A DNA stretch of 33,855 bases, taken from positions 1 through 33,855 of the forward strand of contig JBBDMS010000017.1 in the NCBI GenBank assembly GCA_040878185.1, given 5' to 3'. Made by a program: the position numbers and the translations under genes. Position 1 is the stretch's first letter. The number at the start of each line of letters is the position of its first letter. Positions 8,184 through 16,762 of the stretch are shown here, one piece after another. The DNA comes from JAWXBK01 sp040878185. GTDB lineage: Bacteria > Pseudomonadota > Alphaproteobacteria > Dongiales > Dongiaceae. The notes beneath the pieces were generated by a model that ran no database searches, had not been told where the DNA came from, and saw only the letters and a list, made by a program, of their open reading frames with translations.

Positions 8184-9674
8184 ATGCCAACCCGCGCACC
8201 GAATATCATTCTCGTTTTCGTCGATAACCAGCCGGCCGAAATGACCGGATGCTATGGCAATACGGAAATCGTTACACCCAATCTCGACCGCATGGCGCAA
8301 AACGGCGTCCTGTTCGAGAATGCGTACTGCCCTAACGCAATGTGTTCTCCCTGCCGCGCCAGCGTCCTCACTGGCCTCATGCCCTCGCAGCACGGAATCC
8401 ACACATGGCTCGACGACCACAAGAAGGATCAGTGGCCAATTGACTGGAACGCACTGGCCGCATTCACGACTTTGCCGGAGCAACTCAAGGCCGCGGGTTA
8501 CGAGACGGCGCTGATCGGCAAGTATCATCTCGGAAATCCGGAACTACCCAAGAACGGCTTCGATCATTGGGTGGCGGTCGACGTCGGTCACACAATGAGT
8601 TTCTACAACAATCGCTTCATCGAAAATGGTTGTCATCATGTCGCTCCGGAGCACGCCGTCGACTATCTCACCGAAAAGGCATGCACGTATATCGGCAGCC
8701 GACGCAGCCCATCGGACCGTCCCTTCTTCCTGTTCCTGACATACAACGCTCCGTACGGACATTGGCCATCGATCAAGGGAGAGCCGGACAATCGATTTGG
8801 GCATCTCTATCGCGATTGTCCAATGGAAAGCGTTCCCCGCGAGGGCATAAATCGTCAGCTCATGGATTGGATTCACATGCGCCAAACGAAGCTTCCGGGG
8901 GAGGAAGAGTCCTACTACAAGGGGCTTGCACAAATTCCGAACGATCTGCCCTCGCTACGGAATTTCTATTCCCAGATGACGCTGGTCGATGACGGTGTCG
9001 GCCGCGTTCTTCGCCAACTTGACGCGGCAAACCTACAATCGGACACATTGGTCATCTATACGGCGGACCACGGAATGTCGCTGGGACATCACGGCATATG
9101 GGGTCACGGTGAGGACAGTTGGCCGTCTAACACGCATGGAATCTCCTATCACATTCCTCTCATTGTGCAGCATCCCGGCACCTTGCCTCCCGCTCGTCGT
9201 GTTAAGGCGCTGGTCGGTACGACCGACGTATACGCGACGATCCTCGACTATGTTGATCTCGATCCGCCCCACTCGAAAGAGAGCCCAGCGCGTAGTCTTA
9301 AGTCGATGTTGGCAGGCTCGCCATCAGATACCCAAACCGGGACATTCGATGCGATCTTCATGGAGCAGGAAGAGACGCGGGCCATTCGAACGGATAAGTG
9401 GCTCTACATGAAACGATTTAAAGGCGGTCCATACGCGTTCCGCAATGAGCTGTACGACCTCGTCCGCGATCCGTCGGAGCACCACGACGTCGTCCGGGCC
9501 CCAGAAAACAGGGCGATCGTCCAGCACTTGGATCGACGCGTCGAAGCATTTTTTGCGCGCTATTCGGACCCCCGGTTCGATCTCTGGAACGGCGGCACCG
9601 TGAAGTCCAATTCGACCCGACCATGGCTCTGGCAGGAAAGCTGGGGTGCGGACTGGACGCCCGTCTACGACTAA
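8184..9674 (+). CDS. Sulfatase family protein with CSPCR formylglycine motif
   Basis: A 496-residue type I sulfatase. The N-terminal metal strand is PNIILVFVDN with Asp14. The cysteine to be converted to formylglycine is Cys54 in C-S-P-C-R, which keeps the C-x-P-x-R core but has a second Cys at the usual Ser/Ala position. GKYHLG and YTADHGMSLGHHGIWGHG provide the remaining catalytic and metal ligands. There is no signal peptide, so it should act in the cytosol. The substrate is unknown; it is only distantly similar to the betC product at 1203. Base composition is lower than in its neighbours (32/60 G+C at 9301-9360) and codon use is more even, suggesting recent transfer. It is followed convergently by the methyltransferase gene 14 bases away. 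Confidence 0.9.
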   Translation: MPTRAPNIILVFVDNQPAEMTGCYGNTEIVTPNLDRMAQNGVLFENAYCPNAMCSPCRASVLTGLMPSQHGIHTWLDDHKKDQWPIDWNALAAFTTLPEQLKAAGYETALIGKYHLGNPELPKNGFDHWVAVDVGHTMSFYNNRFIENGCHHVAPEHAVDYLTEKACTYIGSRRSPSDRPFFLFLTYNAPYGHWPSIKGEPDNRFGHLYRDCPMESVPREGINRQLMDWIHMRQTKLPGEEESYYKGLAQIPNDLPSLRNFYSQMTLVDDGVGRVLRQLDAANLQSDTLVIYTADHGMSLGHHGIWGHGEDSWPSNTHGISYHIPLIVQHPGTLPPARRVKALVGTTDVYATILDYVDLDPPHSKESPARSLKSMLAGSPSDTQTGTFDAIFMEQEETRAIRTDKWLYMKRFKGGPYAFRNELYDLVRDPSEHHDVVRAPENRAIVQHLDRRVEAFFARYSDPRFDLWNGGTVKSNSTRPWLWQESWGADWTPVYD

Positions 9675-9688
9675 CTCGCGGCCTCCGA

Positions 9689-10471
9689 TCACACCGGCTT
9701 CCTGGCGCGATAGCGGCCCGGCCGCTTCTCGCCCTTCTCCAGCACGACCGTCATTGCCCGCCAGTCCTCGACGAAATGAGCGGCCTTCGCCTGGCCGAGC
9801 AGTTCGACCATGCGCGGATTGAGTGGCCCCTTCATCTGCTCGTACTCCTTGCGTGCGAGGCGGCGATACTGATCCCAACTGTCGATCAACTCGATCCGCT
9901 CGAAACCGGCTTCGCGCAACAGCTCGCCATGCCGCTCCAGCGTCTCCATCGCGTAGGTCAACCCTTCCATCTTGAAGAAATAGCGCATGTCGTCGCTGAG
10001 CGGCCCCGGCGCCTTCATCCAGTCATAGCTCAGCAACAAGCCGCCCGGCTCCAGCACGCGGAACGCCTCGGCGAATATGCCGGCCTTGTCGGCGATCTGG
10101 GTGAATACGCCGCTCGAATAGACGACATCGAACGTCGCGTCGCCGAACGGCAGCGGACCCGGCTCGGACACGCGGAACTCCACACGATCGCCGAACCCCT
10201 TTTTTGCGATCAGCCGGCGCGCACGCTCAATCAGCGGCGCCTCGAGATCGACGCCGACGACGCGCGCGCCATATTCGCCCGCCAACACTAGTTCGTGGCC
10301 GCCGATGCCGCAGCCGATATCGAGCACGCGCCTGTCGCGCAGATCATGGCTGCCGATCGTCTCGCGGACATACGCGGCACCACCCGGCGTCATGAAGCCC
10401 TCGCCCCAGATCAGCTCGAGCATCGCGACCATGTTGTCGTCATACTCGTCGTGATGCGTCTCGGGATTCAT
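9689..10471 (-). CDS. SAM-dependent methyltransferase
   Basis: A 260-residue class I methyltransferase with motif I VLDIGCGIGG at residues 49-58, an acidic post-I residue in VVGVDLEAP, and FDVVYSSGVFTQI as motif II/III. The lead-in WGEGFMTPGG resembles the segment before motif I in phosphoethanolamine and sarcosine/dimethylglycine N-methyltransferases, so a small amine or amino-alcohol acceptor is possible but unproven. Its ATG overlaps the glucokinase stop (ATGA, 10468-10471), so it is translationally coupled to and downstream of glk, an unusual partner. Its 3' end faces the sulfatase gene. Confidence 0.85.
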   Translation of the reverse strand: MNPETHHDEYDDNMVAMLELIWGEGFMTPGGAAYVRETIGSHDLRDRRVLDIGCGIGGHELVLAGEYGARVVGVDLEAPLIERARRLIAKKGFGDRVEFRVSEPGPLPFGDATFDVVYSSGVFTQIADKAGIFAEAFRVLEPGGLLLSYDWMKAPGPLSDDMRYFFKMEGLTYAMETLERHGELLREAGFERIELIDSWDQYRRLARKEYEQMKGPLNPRMVELLGQAKAAHFVEDWRAMTVVLEKGEKRPGRYRARKPV

Positions 10472-11469
10472 GCCTGTCCCTGTTCGCCGGGCTGCGCCGC
10501 CAGGAAAGCCGCGGCACCGATCAGACCGGGATGCGGCCGCATCACGATCGCCGTCGGCACCGCGCGCAGATAGTCGGTGAACCGCCCTTTGGCTTCGAAA
10601 CGTTCGCGCAGCGGCCCGACTGCGAGCGCATCGGCGATCGCCGGTGCGATGCCGCCGCCGATATAGACGCCGCCGCGCGCGCCGAGGATCAGCGCCAGAT
10701 CGCCGGCATAAGCGCCGAGCAACCCGCCGAAGGTGGCAAGCGCTGTTTGCGCAGAAGGATCGTCGGCCGCGGCGCGACGCACGATCTCGGCCGCATCCGC
10801 ATCCGACGGCCCGCGCTGTCGCGCCGCGCGCACGACGTCGTAGATCGCGGCGATCCCGGGCCCGGACAGCACCCGTTCCCAGGAGACATGCGCACCATGC
10901 TCCGCCCGCAGCGCATCGGCCAGCGCGCGTTCGAGATCGCTTTCCGGTGCGAAGGTCGCATGACCGCCCTCGCCGGCAAGCGCCATGTAACGCCCGTCGG
11001 CGCGGACGAGTGCGGCAACGCCGAGGCCGCTGCCCGGTGCGATGAGCAGGCGCGGCGCATCCGGAACCGCGCTCCCGCCGCCGAGCGGACGAAGATCGCC
11101 GGGATCGAGCCACGCGAGCGCCAGGGCCTGCGCCTCGGCATCGTTGAGACAGAGCAGGCGCCGAAATCCGAAACGCTCGGCCAGCGCCGCATTCGACCAG
11201 CGCCAGTCGCGGTTGGTGAGCGCGACCGCATCGCCGCCCGAGATCGGCCCGGCGATCGCCAGCGCCGCCGCGACCGGCCGCGCCGGCAACATGTCGTCGA
11301 GATAGATCGACAGAGCGCCTTCAAGCCCGTCGACATCGTCGCCGCGCATCTGCCGCATTGCCTCGACGCGGAACCCCGACGCGGTCGGCCGCGCGAGGCC
11401 GAAGCGCAGATGCGTCGCCCCAACATCGCCGACCAGCCAGAGCGGCCCGGATTGTGCCTGATCCCCCAT
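10468..11469 (-). CDS. glk: Glucokinase
   Basis: A 333-residue Glk-family (PF02685-type) enzyme that phosphorylates glucose with ATP to glucose 6-phosphate. Visible motifs in order are the ATP/phosphate loop GDVGATHLRFGLA near residue 14, LNDAEAQALAL with the probable catalytic base Asp110, PGSGLGVAAL, GEGGHATFAP, LSGPGIAAIYD and GGVYIGGGIAP. The start at 11469 gives the expected family length; the same frame runs open antisense through pgi up to 13356, but that part is noncoding shadow. It is divergent from pgi, the next enzyme for glucose 6-phosphate, and overlaps the downstream methyltransferase by four bases. Confidence 0.93.
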   Translation of the reverse strand: MGDQAQSGPLWLVGDVGATHLRFGLARPTASGFRVEAMRQMRGDDVDGLEGALSIYLDDMLPARPVAAALAIAGPISGGDAVALTNRDWRWSNAALAERFGFRRLLCLNDAEAQALALAWLDPGDLRPLGGGSAVPDAPRLLIAPGSGLGVAALVRADGRYMALAGEGGHATFAPESDLERALADALRAEHGAHVSWERVLSGPGIAAIYDVVRAARQRGPSDADAAEIVRRAAADDPSAQTALATFGGLLGAYAGDLALILGARGGVYIGGGIAPAIADALAVGPLRERFEAKGRFTDYLRAVPTAIVMRPHPGLIGAAAFLAAQPGEQGQA

Positions 11470-11544
11470 GACCGGGTTGTCGCGCCCGCCCGGCGGCGCG
11501 GTCAAGCGCCCGGCTGCGGCCGGTCCCGGGCCACCGGCCCGGCA

Positions 11545-11623
11545 GGGGTATCCGCCGCCCCCGCCCTCGCTTAGTCTGATCGGTGAATCCGCGGTCAACG
11601 CGGTCGGAACCGGGGGGTATCCG
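11545..11623. repeat. Direct repeat GGGGTATCCG flanking the pgi leader
   Basis: GGGGTATCCG occurs at 11545-11554 and again at 11614-11623, 69 bases apart, between divergent glk and pgi. A -10-like TAGTCT lies between them at 11572-11577 without a good -35 partner. The pair could be operator half-sites for a sugar regulator, or chance in GC-rich sequence. Confidence 0.3.
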
Positions 11624-11631
11624 AGGGCATC

Positions 11632-13266
11632 ATGTCGGAACTGACGCGCTCTCCCGAATGGCAGGCGCTGGCGACCCATGCCAAGAGCCTGGCACGGATC
11701 CGCCTGGCCGAATTGTTCGACCAGGACAAGAGCCGCGCGCAGCGTTTCACCGCCTCCGCGGTCGGCATCACACTCGATTATTCGAAACAGTTGCTGACCA
11801 ACCGGACGCGCGACCTGCTGCTCGAGCTCGCGCGGGCCACCGGCGTGCAGAACGGAATGGCGCGCCTGTTCGGCGGCGAGCGCGTCAATCAGACGGAAGG
11901 CCGCCCGGCTCTGCACACGGCGCTGCGCGCCGGCGATCGCGACCTGGTCGCGGGGGCCGGCGGCGAGGTGGGGTTGCTGGTCGGCGATGCACTCGATCTC
12001 ATCGGCCAGTTCACCGCCTCGTTGCGTAGCGGCCAATGGACCGGCCACAGCGGAAGGCCGGTCTCGGACGTGGTGGCGCTCGGCATCGGCGGCTCGCAGC
12101 TCGGCCCGCAACTCGTCTGTCGCGCGCTCGGTCATCTCGTGGCGCCGCAACCACAACTGCATTTTCTCGCCAACGCCGACGGCGCCGCACTCGATGCGCT
12201 GCTTGCGCGGCTCAACCCGGCGACGACCCTGTTCCTGATCGTCTCGAAAAGTTTTTCCACACCGGAAACGTTGCTCAATGCGCGGGCGGCACGCGAGTGG
12301 TACCTCGCCTCGGGCGCGACGCAGGACGCGCTGTCGCGTCACTTCGTTGCGATCTCGGCCAATGCCGACGCCGTCGGTCAGGCCGGATTCGATACCCGCG
12401 CCATGCTGCCGTTCTGGGACTGGGTCGGCGGGCGTTTCTCGCTCTGGTCCGCGGTCGGCCTGCCGATTGCGATCGCCATCGGCATCGACGGGTTCCAGGC
12501 ATTGCTCGCGGGCGCCAATGCGATGGACGAACATTTCCGCAGCGCGCCGGAAACCGAGAACCTGCCGATCCTCATGGCGCTGGTCGAAATCTGGAACGTG
12601 AATTTTCTCGGCCATCGCAGCCGCGCAGTCATTCCCTATTCCGACGCGCTGGCCGATCTGCCCGCCTATCTCCAGCAGCTCGAAACCGAGAGCAATGGCA
12701 AGTCGACCGATCGCGACGGTGCGCCGGTCGATTATGCGACCGCGCCGGTCGTCTGGGGTGCCGTCGGCACGCCGGCGCAGCATGCGGTCTTCCAGGCGCT
12801 GCATCAGGGCACACAGACGGTGCCGGTCGATTTCATCGGCGTCCATCATCAGCCGACGCGACGCACGACCCATAGCCGCATGCTGCATGCGAACATGCTC
12901 GCGCAATCGGCGGCGCTGATGCGCGGCAAGTCTCTGAAGGAACGCCAGGACGAACTGACGCGCAGCGGCCGAAGCGCCGACGAGGTCGCGCGGCTTGCGG
13001 CGCATCAGACCTATCCGGGCAACCGGCCATCCAGCACCATCCTGATCGACCGGCTCGAACCCGCGCGGCTCGGCGCGCTGATCGCCCTCTACGAGCATAA
13101 GGTGTTCGTCGAAAGCGTGATCTGGCGGATCAACGCCTTCGATCAATGGGGCGTGGAATGGGGCAAGCGGCTGGCCGGCGACATCGAACGGGCGTTGGCC
13201 GGCGACAAAAACGCCACCCTGCCCGATGCATCGACCGCCTCGCTCACGGCCCGGTTGCGCGAATGA
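11632..13266 (+). CDS. pgi: Glucose-6-phosphate isomerase
   Basis: A 544-residue cytosolic enzyme of normal length that interconverts glucose 6-phosphate and fructose 6-phosphate. Landmarks are the phosphate-binding GIGGSQLGPQL, SKSFSTPETLLNA (usual form SKTFTT-ET), GGRFSLWSAVGLP, ESNGKSTDRDG, the second signature around VVWGAVGTPAQHAVFQALHQG, and a C-terminal GVEWGKRLA. The ATG at 11632 is five bases after GAGGG. Divergent from glk, so both enzymes of glucose entry share one control region. Nothing looks degenerate. Confidence 0.96.
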   Translation: MSELTRSPEWQALATHAKSLARIRLAELFDQDKSRAQRFTASAVGITLDYSKQLLTNRTRDLLLELARATGVQNGMARLFGGERVNQTEGRPALHTALRAGDRDLVAGAGGEVGLLVGDALDLIGQFTASLRSGQWTGHSGRPVSDVVALGIGGSQLGPQLVCRALGHLVAPQPQLHFLANADGAALDALLARLNPATTLFLIVSKSFSTPETLLNARAAREWYLASGATQDALSRHFVAISANADAVGQAGFDTRAMLPFWDWVGGRFSLWSAVGLPIAIAIGIDGFQALLAGANAMDEHFRSAPETENLPILMALVEIWNVNFLGHRSRAVIPYSDALADLPAYLQQLETESNGKSTDRDGAPVDYATAPVVWGAVGTPAQHAVFQALHQGTQTVPVDFIGVHHQPTRRTTHSRMLHANMLAQSAALMRGKSLKERQDELTRSGRSADEVARLAAHQTYPGNRPSSTILIDRLEPARLGALIALYEHKVFVESVIWRINAFDQWGVEWGKRLAGDIERALAGDKNATLPDASTASLTARLRE

Positions 13267-13287
13267 TCGGCGCGATACCGGCCCGGC

Positions 13288-13316
13288 TTGGATTGTATCC
13301 GGCCGGCGGCTAGTCT
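13288..13316 (+). promoter_or_regulatory. Putative sigma-70-type promoter for the agmatinase-like gene
   Basis: TTGGAT (13288-13293) and TAGTCT (13311-13316) are separated by 17 bases in the pgi/ureohydrolase spacer, leaving a leader of about 70 bases before the ATG at 13394. Called by eye only. Confidence 0.4.
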
Positions 13317-13393
13317 TTCGCCCAGGCACGAAACGGATCCCGAAGCCCGGCAACATGGTCCGGCGGACAGGATCGGGCGCGGGAGACGAAACG

Positions 13394-14353
13394 ATGGAAG
13401 AGACAGCCGTCGATCATGCATTCACGGCAACCGACGATTACGGCACGCGGTTCGAGCCGGCTTACTCCGGCGCGACGAGCTTCCTGCGTCGCCGCTTCAC
13501 CAAGGATCTGACCGGCATCGACGTCGCGGTGACCGGCATTCCGCTCGACACGGCGGTGACGAACCGGCCCGGCACCCGCTTCGGACCGCGCGCGATCCGC
13601 GAGGCTTCGGCGCAGATCGCCTGGGCTCGTCCTTATGGCTGGCATTTCGATCCGCTCGACCGGCTGCGCGTGATCGACTATGGCGATTGCGCCTGGGATC
13701 TCGGTTTCCCGCAGACGATGCCCGACGCGATCGTGGCCCATGCCGACAAGATCCTCGCATCCGGCGCGACCATGCTGTCGCTCGGTGGCGATCATTTCGT
13801 GTCCTATCCGCTGCTCAAGGCGCATGCGAAGAAATACGGGCCCCTTTCGCTGGTGCATTTCGATGCGCATTGCGACACCTGGGAAGATGAGCCGGGCAAC
13901 AACCGCGTGCATCACGGCACGATGTTCCTGCATGCGGCGAAGGACGGGCTTGTCGTGCCGGAGCGGTCCGCGCAGATCGGGCTCAGGACGCATAACGACG
14001 ACAAGCTCGGCTTCAACTGGCTCGATGCGCCGTTCGTGCATCGCCGCGGCACCGACGAGACGATCGCCGAGATCCGGCGCATCGTCGGCAAAAACCGCGC
14101 CTATCTCACCTTCGATATCGACTGCCTCGACCCGGCCTTCGCGCCGGGCACGGGCACGCCGGTCTGCGGCGGGCTCTCGACCGCGACGGCGCTGGAGATT
14201 CTGAAGGGCCTCGCCGGCATCGATTTCGTCGGATTCGATGTAGTCGAGGTGGCACCGGCCTACGATGTCGGGCAGATCACGGCCCTCGCCGGCGCCTCGA
14301 TCGCGCAGGAATTCCTGGCTTTGGCCTGCGAGCGGCCTGGTCGCGGCAAGTGA
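13394..14353 (+). CDS. speB: Agmatinase / ureohydrolase family protein
   Basis: A 319-residue binuclear manganese ureohydrolase. All metal ligands can be placed: His134 in GGDH, Asp157-His159-Asp161 in FDAHCDT, and Asp241/Asp243 in FDIDCLDP, followed by AFAPGTGTPVCGG and FDVVEVAPAYD. The reaction is hydrolysis of a guanidino compound to urea and an amine. Agmatine is the default guess, but guanidinobutyrate and guanidinopropionate enzymes look alike, so the gene symbol is tentative. ATG at 13394 gives the normal length; the open frame back to 13226 overlaps pgi and is not used. No arginine decarboxylase is nearby. Confidence 0.88.
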   Translation: MEETAVDHAFTATDDYGTRFEPAYSGATSFLRRRFTKDLTGIDVAVTGIPLDTAVTNRPGTRFGPRAIREASAQIAWARPYGWHFDPLDRLRVIDYGDCAWDLGFPQTMPDAIVAHADKILASGATMLSLGGDHFVSYPLLKAHAKKYGPLSLVHFDAHCDTWEDEPGNNRVHHGTMFLHAAKDGLVVPERSAQIGLRTHNDDKLGFNWLDAPFVHRRGTDETIAEIRRIVGKNRAYLTFDIDCLDPAFAPGTGTPVCGGLSTATALEILKGLAGIDFVGFDVVEVAPAYDVGQITALAGASIAQEFLALACERPGRGK

Positions 14354-14424
14354 GGCCGGGGTTACGGCCCGACAGGGCGAAATGAGGCCGATTACCGACG
14401 TGTCGCAGCATTTTTCCGCCCCCT

Positions 14425-14458
14425 GGCGCTGCTAAAGTCGGCGGCGCTGCTAAAGTCG
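14425..14458. repeat. Tandem 18-bp repeat upstream of the CocE-type hydrolase
   Basis: GGCGCTGCTAAAGTCG occurs at 14425-14440 and 14443-14458, an 18-base period with about 1.9 copies. It lies 65-100 bases before the ATG at 14524. Each copy holds a -10-like TAAAGT, so it may be a duplicated promoter or operator segment. Confidence 0.7.
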
Positions 14459-14523
14459 AAGATCAGACGGGCCGCCCAGCGCGGTCGCATTGCCAGTCTA
14501 AACCCATCCCATCGGGAGCACTC

Positions 14524-16551
14524 ATGAACGTCGTTGGCCAGTTTCCGCGTCGCGTGCGCGAAATCGAGAACGAATGGATCACGCTGAAGGACGGCACGCG
14601 CCTCGCCGCCCGGATCTGGCTGCCAGAGGATGCGGCCAAGAATCCCGTACCCGCCATTCTCGAATATCTGCCCTACCGCAAGCGCGACGGCACCTCGGAG
14701 CGGGACGAGCTCACGCATCCCTATTTCGCCGGCCACGGCTATGCCTGCGTGCGCGTCGACATGCGCGGCTCGGGCGAGAGCGACGGGCTGCTGCTCGACG
14801 AGTACATCAAGCAGGAACAGGACGACGCACTCGAGGTCATCGACTGGCTCGAAAAGCAGCCCTGGTGCACCGGCAAAGTCGGGATGATCGGCATCTCCTG
14901 GGGCGGTTTCAACGGGCTGCAGGTCGCGGCGCGCAAACCGAAACAGTTGAAGGCCGTCATCAGCCTCTGCTCGACCGACGACCGCTATGCCGACGACATC
15001 CATTTCATGGGCGGCGCGCTGCTGAACGACAATCTCGGCTGGGGCTCGGTCATGTTCGGCTATATGTCGCGCACGCCCGACAAGGCGCTGCTCGGCGACA
15101 AATGGCGCGACGTCTGGATGCACCGGCTCGAGAACCATCCGCTGCTCGCGGCCGATTGGCTCGAGCATCAGCGCCGTGATGCGCTGTGGAAGCATGGTTC
15201 GATCTGCGAGGACTGGTCCGCGATCGAGGCGGCCGTCTATCTCGTCGGTGGCTGGGCCGACGGATATTCGAACACGATCCCCCGCATGCTCCAGCACCTG
15301 CAATGCCCGAAAAAAGGCCTAGTCGGACCCTGGGCGCATAAATATCCGCATTTCGCCAAGCCCGGCCCGCGCATCGGCTTCCTCAAGGAATGCCTGCGCT
15401 TCTGGGACCAGTGGCTGAAGGGCAAGGATACCGGGATCATGGACGAACCCGAGTATCGCGCATGGATTCTCGACTACGAACCGCCGCACGCATTCTACGA
15501 ACAGCGCAAGGGACGCTGGGTCGCCGAACCGTCCTGGCCCTCGCCGAACATCGTGCCGCTGTCGCTTGCGTTGAACAGCGACGGGCTCGCGGCCAATGCC
15601 GGCAAGGAAACGGCGGTCTCCTATCTCTCGCCGCAGGATAACGGCGCCGGCAGCGGTGCCTGGTGCGGTTACGGCCTGGGCCCGCAGGGCCAGCCCGACC
15701 AGAGGATGGACGACGGCAAGTCGCTTTGTTTCGACAGCGCACCGCTCGACGAACAGCTCGAAATTCTCGGCGCGCCCATCGTCGAGCTCGATCTCGCGAT
15801 CGACCGTAAGCAGGGTTTCGTGGTGGCGCGCATTTGCGATGTCACGCCGGACGGGGCCTCGCAACGGGTCACCTATGGCGTGCTCAATCTCAGCCATCGC
15901 AACAGCCACGAAAAGCCCGAAGCGATGAAACCGGGCGAACGCACCAAGGTTCGCGTCCAGCTCTGCGATATCGGCTGGTCGTTTCCGAAGGGCCATCGCA
16001 TCCGGTTGGCGCTCTCGACCAGCTACTGGCCAATCCTGTGGCCGTCGCCGGAACCGGTGACGCTGACCGTGCATACGGGTTCGAGCAAGCTGGTGCTGCC
16101 GAGCCGCAAGCCGCGGGCGGAAGACGCCAAGCTGCCCGCGTTCGAGGAATCTGAAAGCGCGCCGCCTCAGAAGCGCACACATCTGACGCCCGGCAGCAGC
16201 CGGCGCTGGTTCGAGCACGATATCGGCAGCGAAATGACGCGCTACCATATCGAAGAACGCAGCGGTCGTTACATCATCGATTCGCACGGGCTCGAATCCG
16301 AATCCGACACGATCGAGATTTTCAGCGTGAAGGCCGACGATCCGCTTTCGGCCGAAGTCGATATCGCGGTCTCATACTCGATCGGACGCGGCGACTGGCA
16401 GACGCGCACCGAGACGCGAACGGTGATGACATCGACGGCGACGGATTACATCTTCAACGCCACGCTCGATGCCTATGAGGGCGTCGGCAAGGACGAGCGT
16501 CGCGTCTATTCGAAGAACTATCACCGCGTCATCAAGCGGGACTTCAATTAG
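14524..16551 (+). CDS. CocE/NonD family serine hydrolase
   Basis: A 675-residue alpha/beta hydrolase of the X-Pro dipeptidyl-peptidase (S15)/CocE group. The catalytic triad is visible: Ser125 in GISWGGF, Asp246 in GGWADGYS and His272 in GPWAHKYPH. The oxyanion region YLPYRKRDG and the DMRGSGES loop precede it. The C-terminal half, from about residue 430, is the jelly-roll domain of the family (LDLAIDRKQGFVVARICDV, then KGHRIRLALSTSYWP). There is no signal peptide, so it is probably cytosolic. It should cleave an ester or amide, acting as an acyl esterase, aminopeptidase or beta-lactam acylase relative; the substrate is unknown. It ends 203 bases before the convergent queG. Confidence 0.9.
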   Translation: MNVVGQFPRRVREIENEWITLKDGTRLAARIWLPEDAAKNPVPAILEYLPYRKRDGTSERDELTHPYFAGHGYACVRVDMRGSGESDGLLLDEYIKQEQDDALEVIDWLEKQPWCTGKVGMIGISWGGFNGLQVAARKPKQLKAVISLCSTDDRYADDIHFMGGALLNDNLGWGSVMFGYMSRTPDKALLGDKWRDVWMHRLENHPLLAADWLEHQRRDALWKHGSICEDWSAIEAAVYLVGGWADGYSNTIPRMLQHLQCPKKGLVGPWAHKYPHFAKPGPRIGFLKECLRFWDQWLKGKDTGIMDEPEYRAWILDYEPPHAFYEQRKGRWVAEPSWPSPNIVPLSLALNSDGLAANAGKETAVSYLSPQDNGAGSGAWCGYGLGPQGQPDQRMDDGKSLCFDSAPLDEQLEILGAPIVELDLAIDRKQGFVVARICDVTPDGASQRVTYGVLNLSHRNSHEKPEAMKPGERTKVRVQLCDIGWSFPKGHRIRLALSTSYWPILWPSPEPVTLTVHTGSSKLVLPSRKPRAEDAKLPAFEESESAPPQKRTHLTPGSSRRWFEHDIGSEMTRYHIEERSGRYIIDSHGLESESDTIEIFSVKADDPLSAEVDIAVSYSIGRGDWQTRTETRTVMTSTATDYIFNATLDAYEGVGKDERRVYSKNYHRVIKRDFN

Positions 16552-16602
16552 AGGGCAGAGGATTGGCCTGCAATAATCTCGTACGCCGTGAGATCAATAT
16601 AG

Positions 16603-16715
16603 ATCGTCATGCCCGGGCTTGACCCGGCAATCCATTGTTCCGCCAACTCGTTACAGGTCGTGAGGACGCGGCCGGATCAACCATGGATCGCCGGGTCAAG
16701 CCCGGCGATGACGAT
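16603..16715. repeat. Large imperfect inverted repeat between convergent genes
   Basis: Two 33-base arms (16603-16635 and 16683-16715) are complementary except at three positions and enclose a 47-base centre. The arm core GGGCTTGACCCGG is typical of a dispersed palindromic element common in Alphaproteobacteria. It lies between the 3' ends of the CocE-type hydrolase and queG, where it could also stop transcription from either side. Confidence 0.85.
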
Positions 16716-16721
16716 AAAGAG

Positions 16722-16762
16722 AGAATTGATTTACTAAGTTTAGTTCGCCCTCGATCAATTCT
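16722..16762. terminator. Nested inverted repeat at the queG 3' end, possible terminator
   Basis: AGAATTGAT (16722-16730) pairs with ATCAATTCT (16754-16762), enclosing a smaller ACTAA-gt-TTAGT hairpin. It overlaps the queG stop codon and is AT-rich in a GC-rich context. The stem is weak and the T-run poor, so a terminator role is uncertain. Confidence 0.25.

Noticed and set aside
10468..13356. A 962-codon open frame running from glk antisense through pgi.
   Set aside because: Only the part from 11469 down matches a family (glucokinase). The rest is antisense to a complete, well-conserved pgi and is arginine-rich shadow from third-position GC bias.
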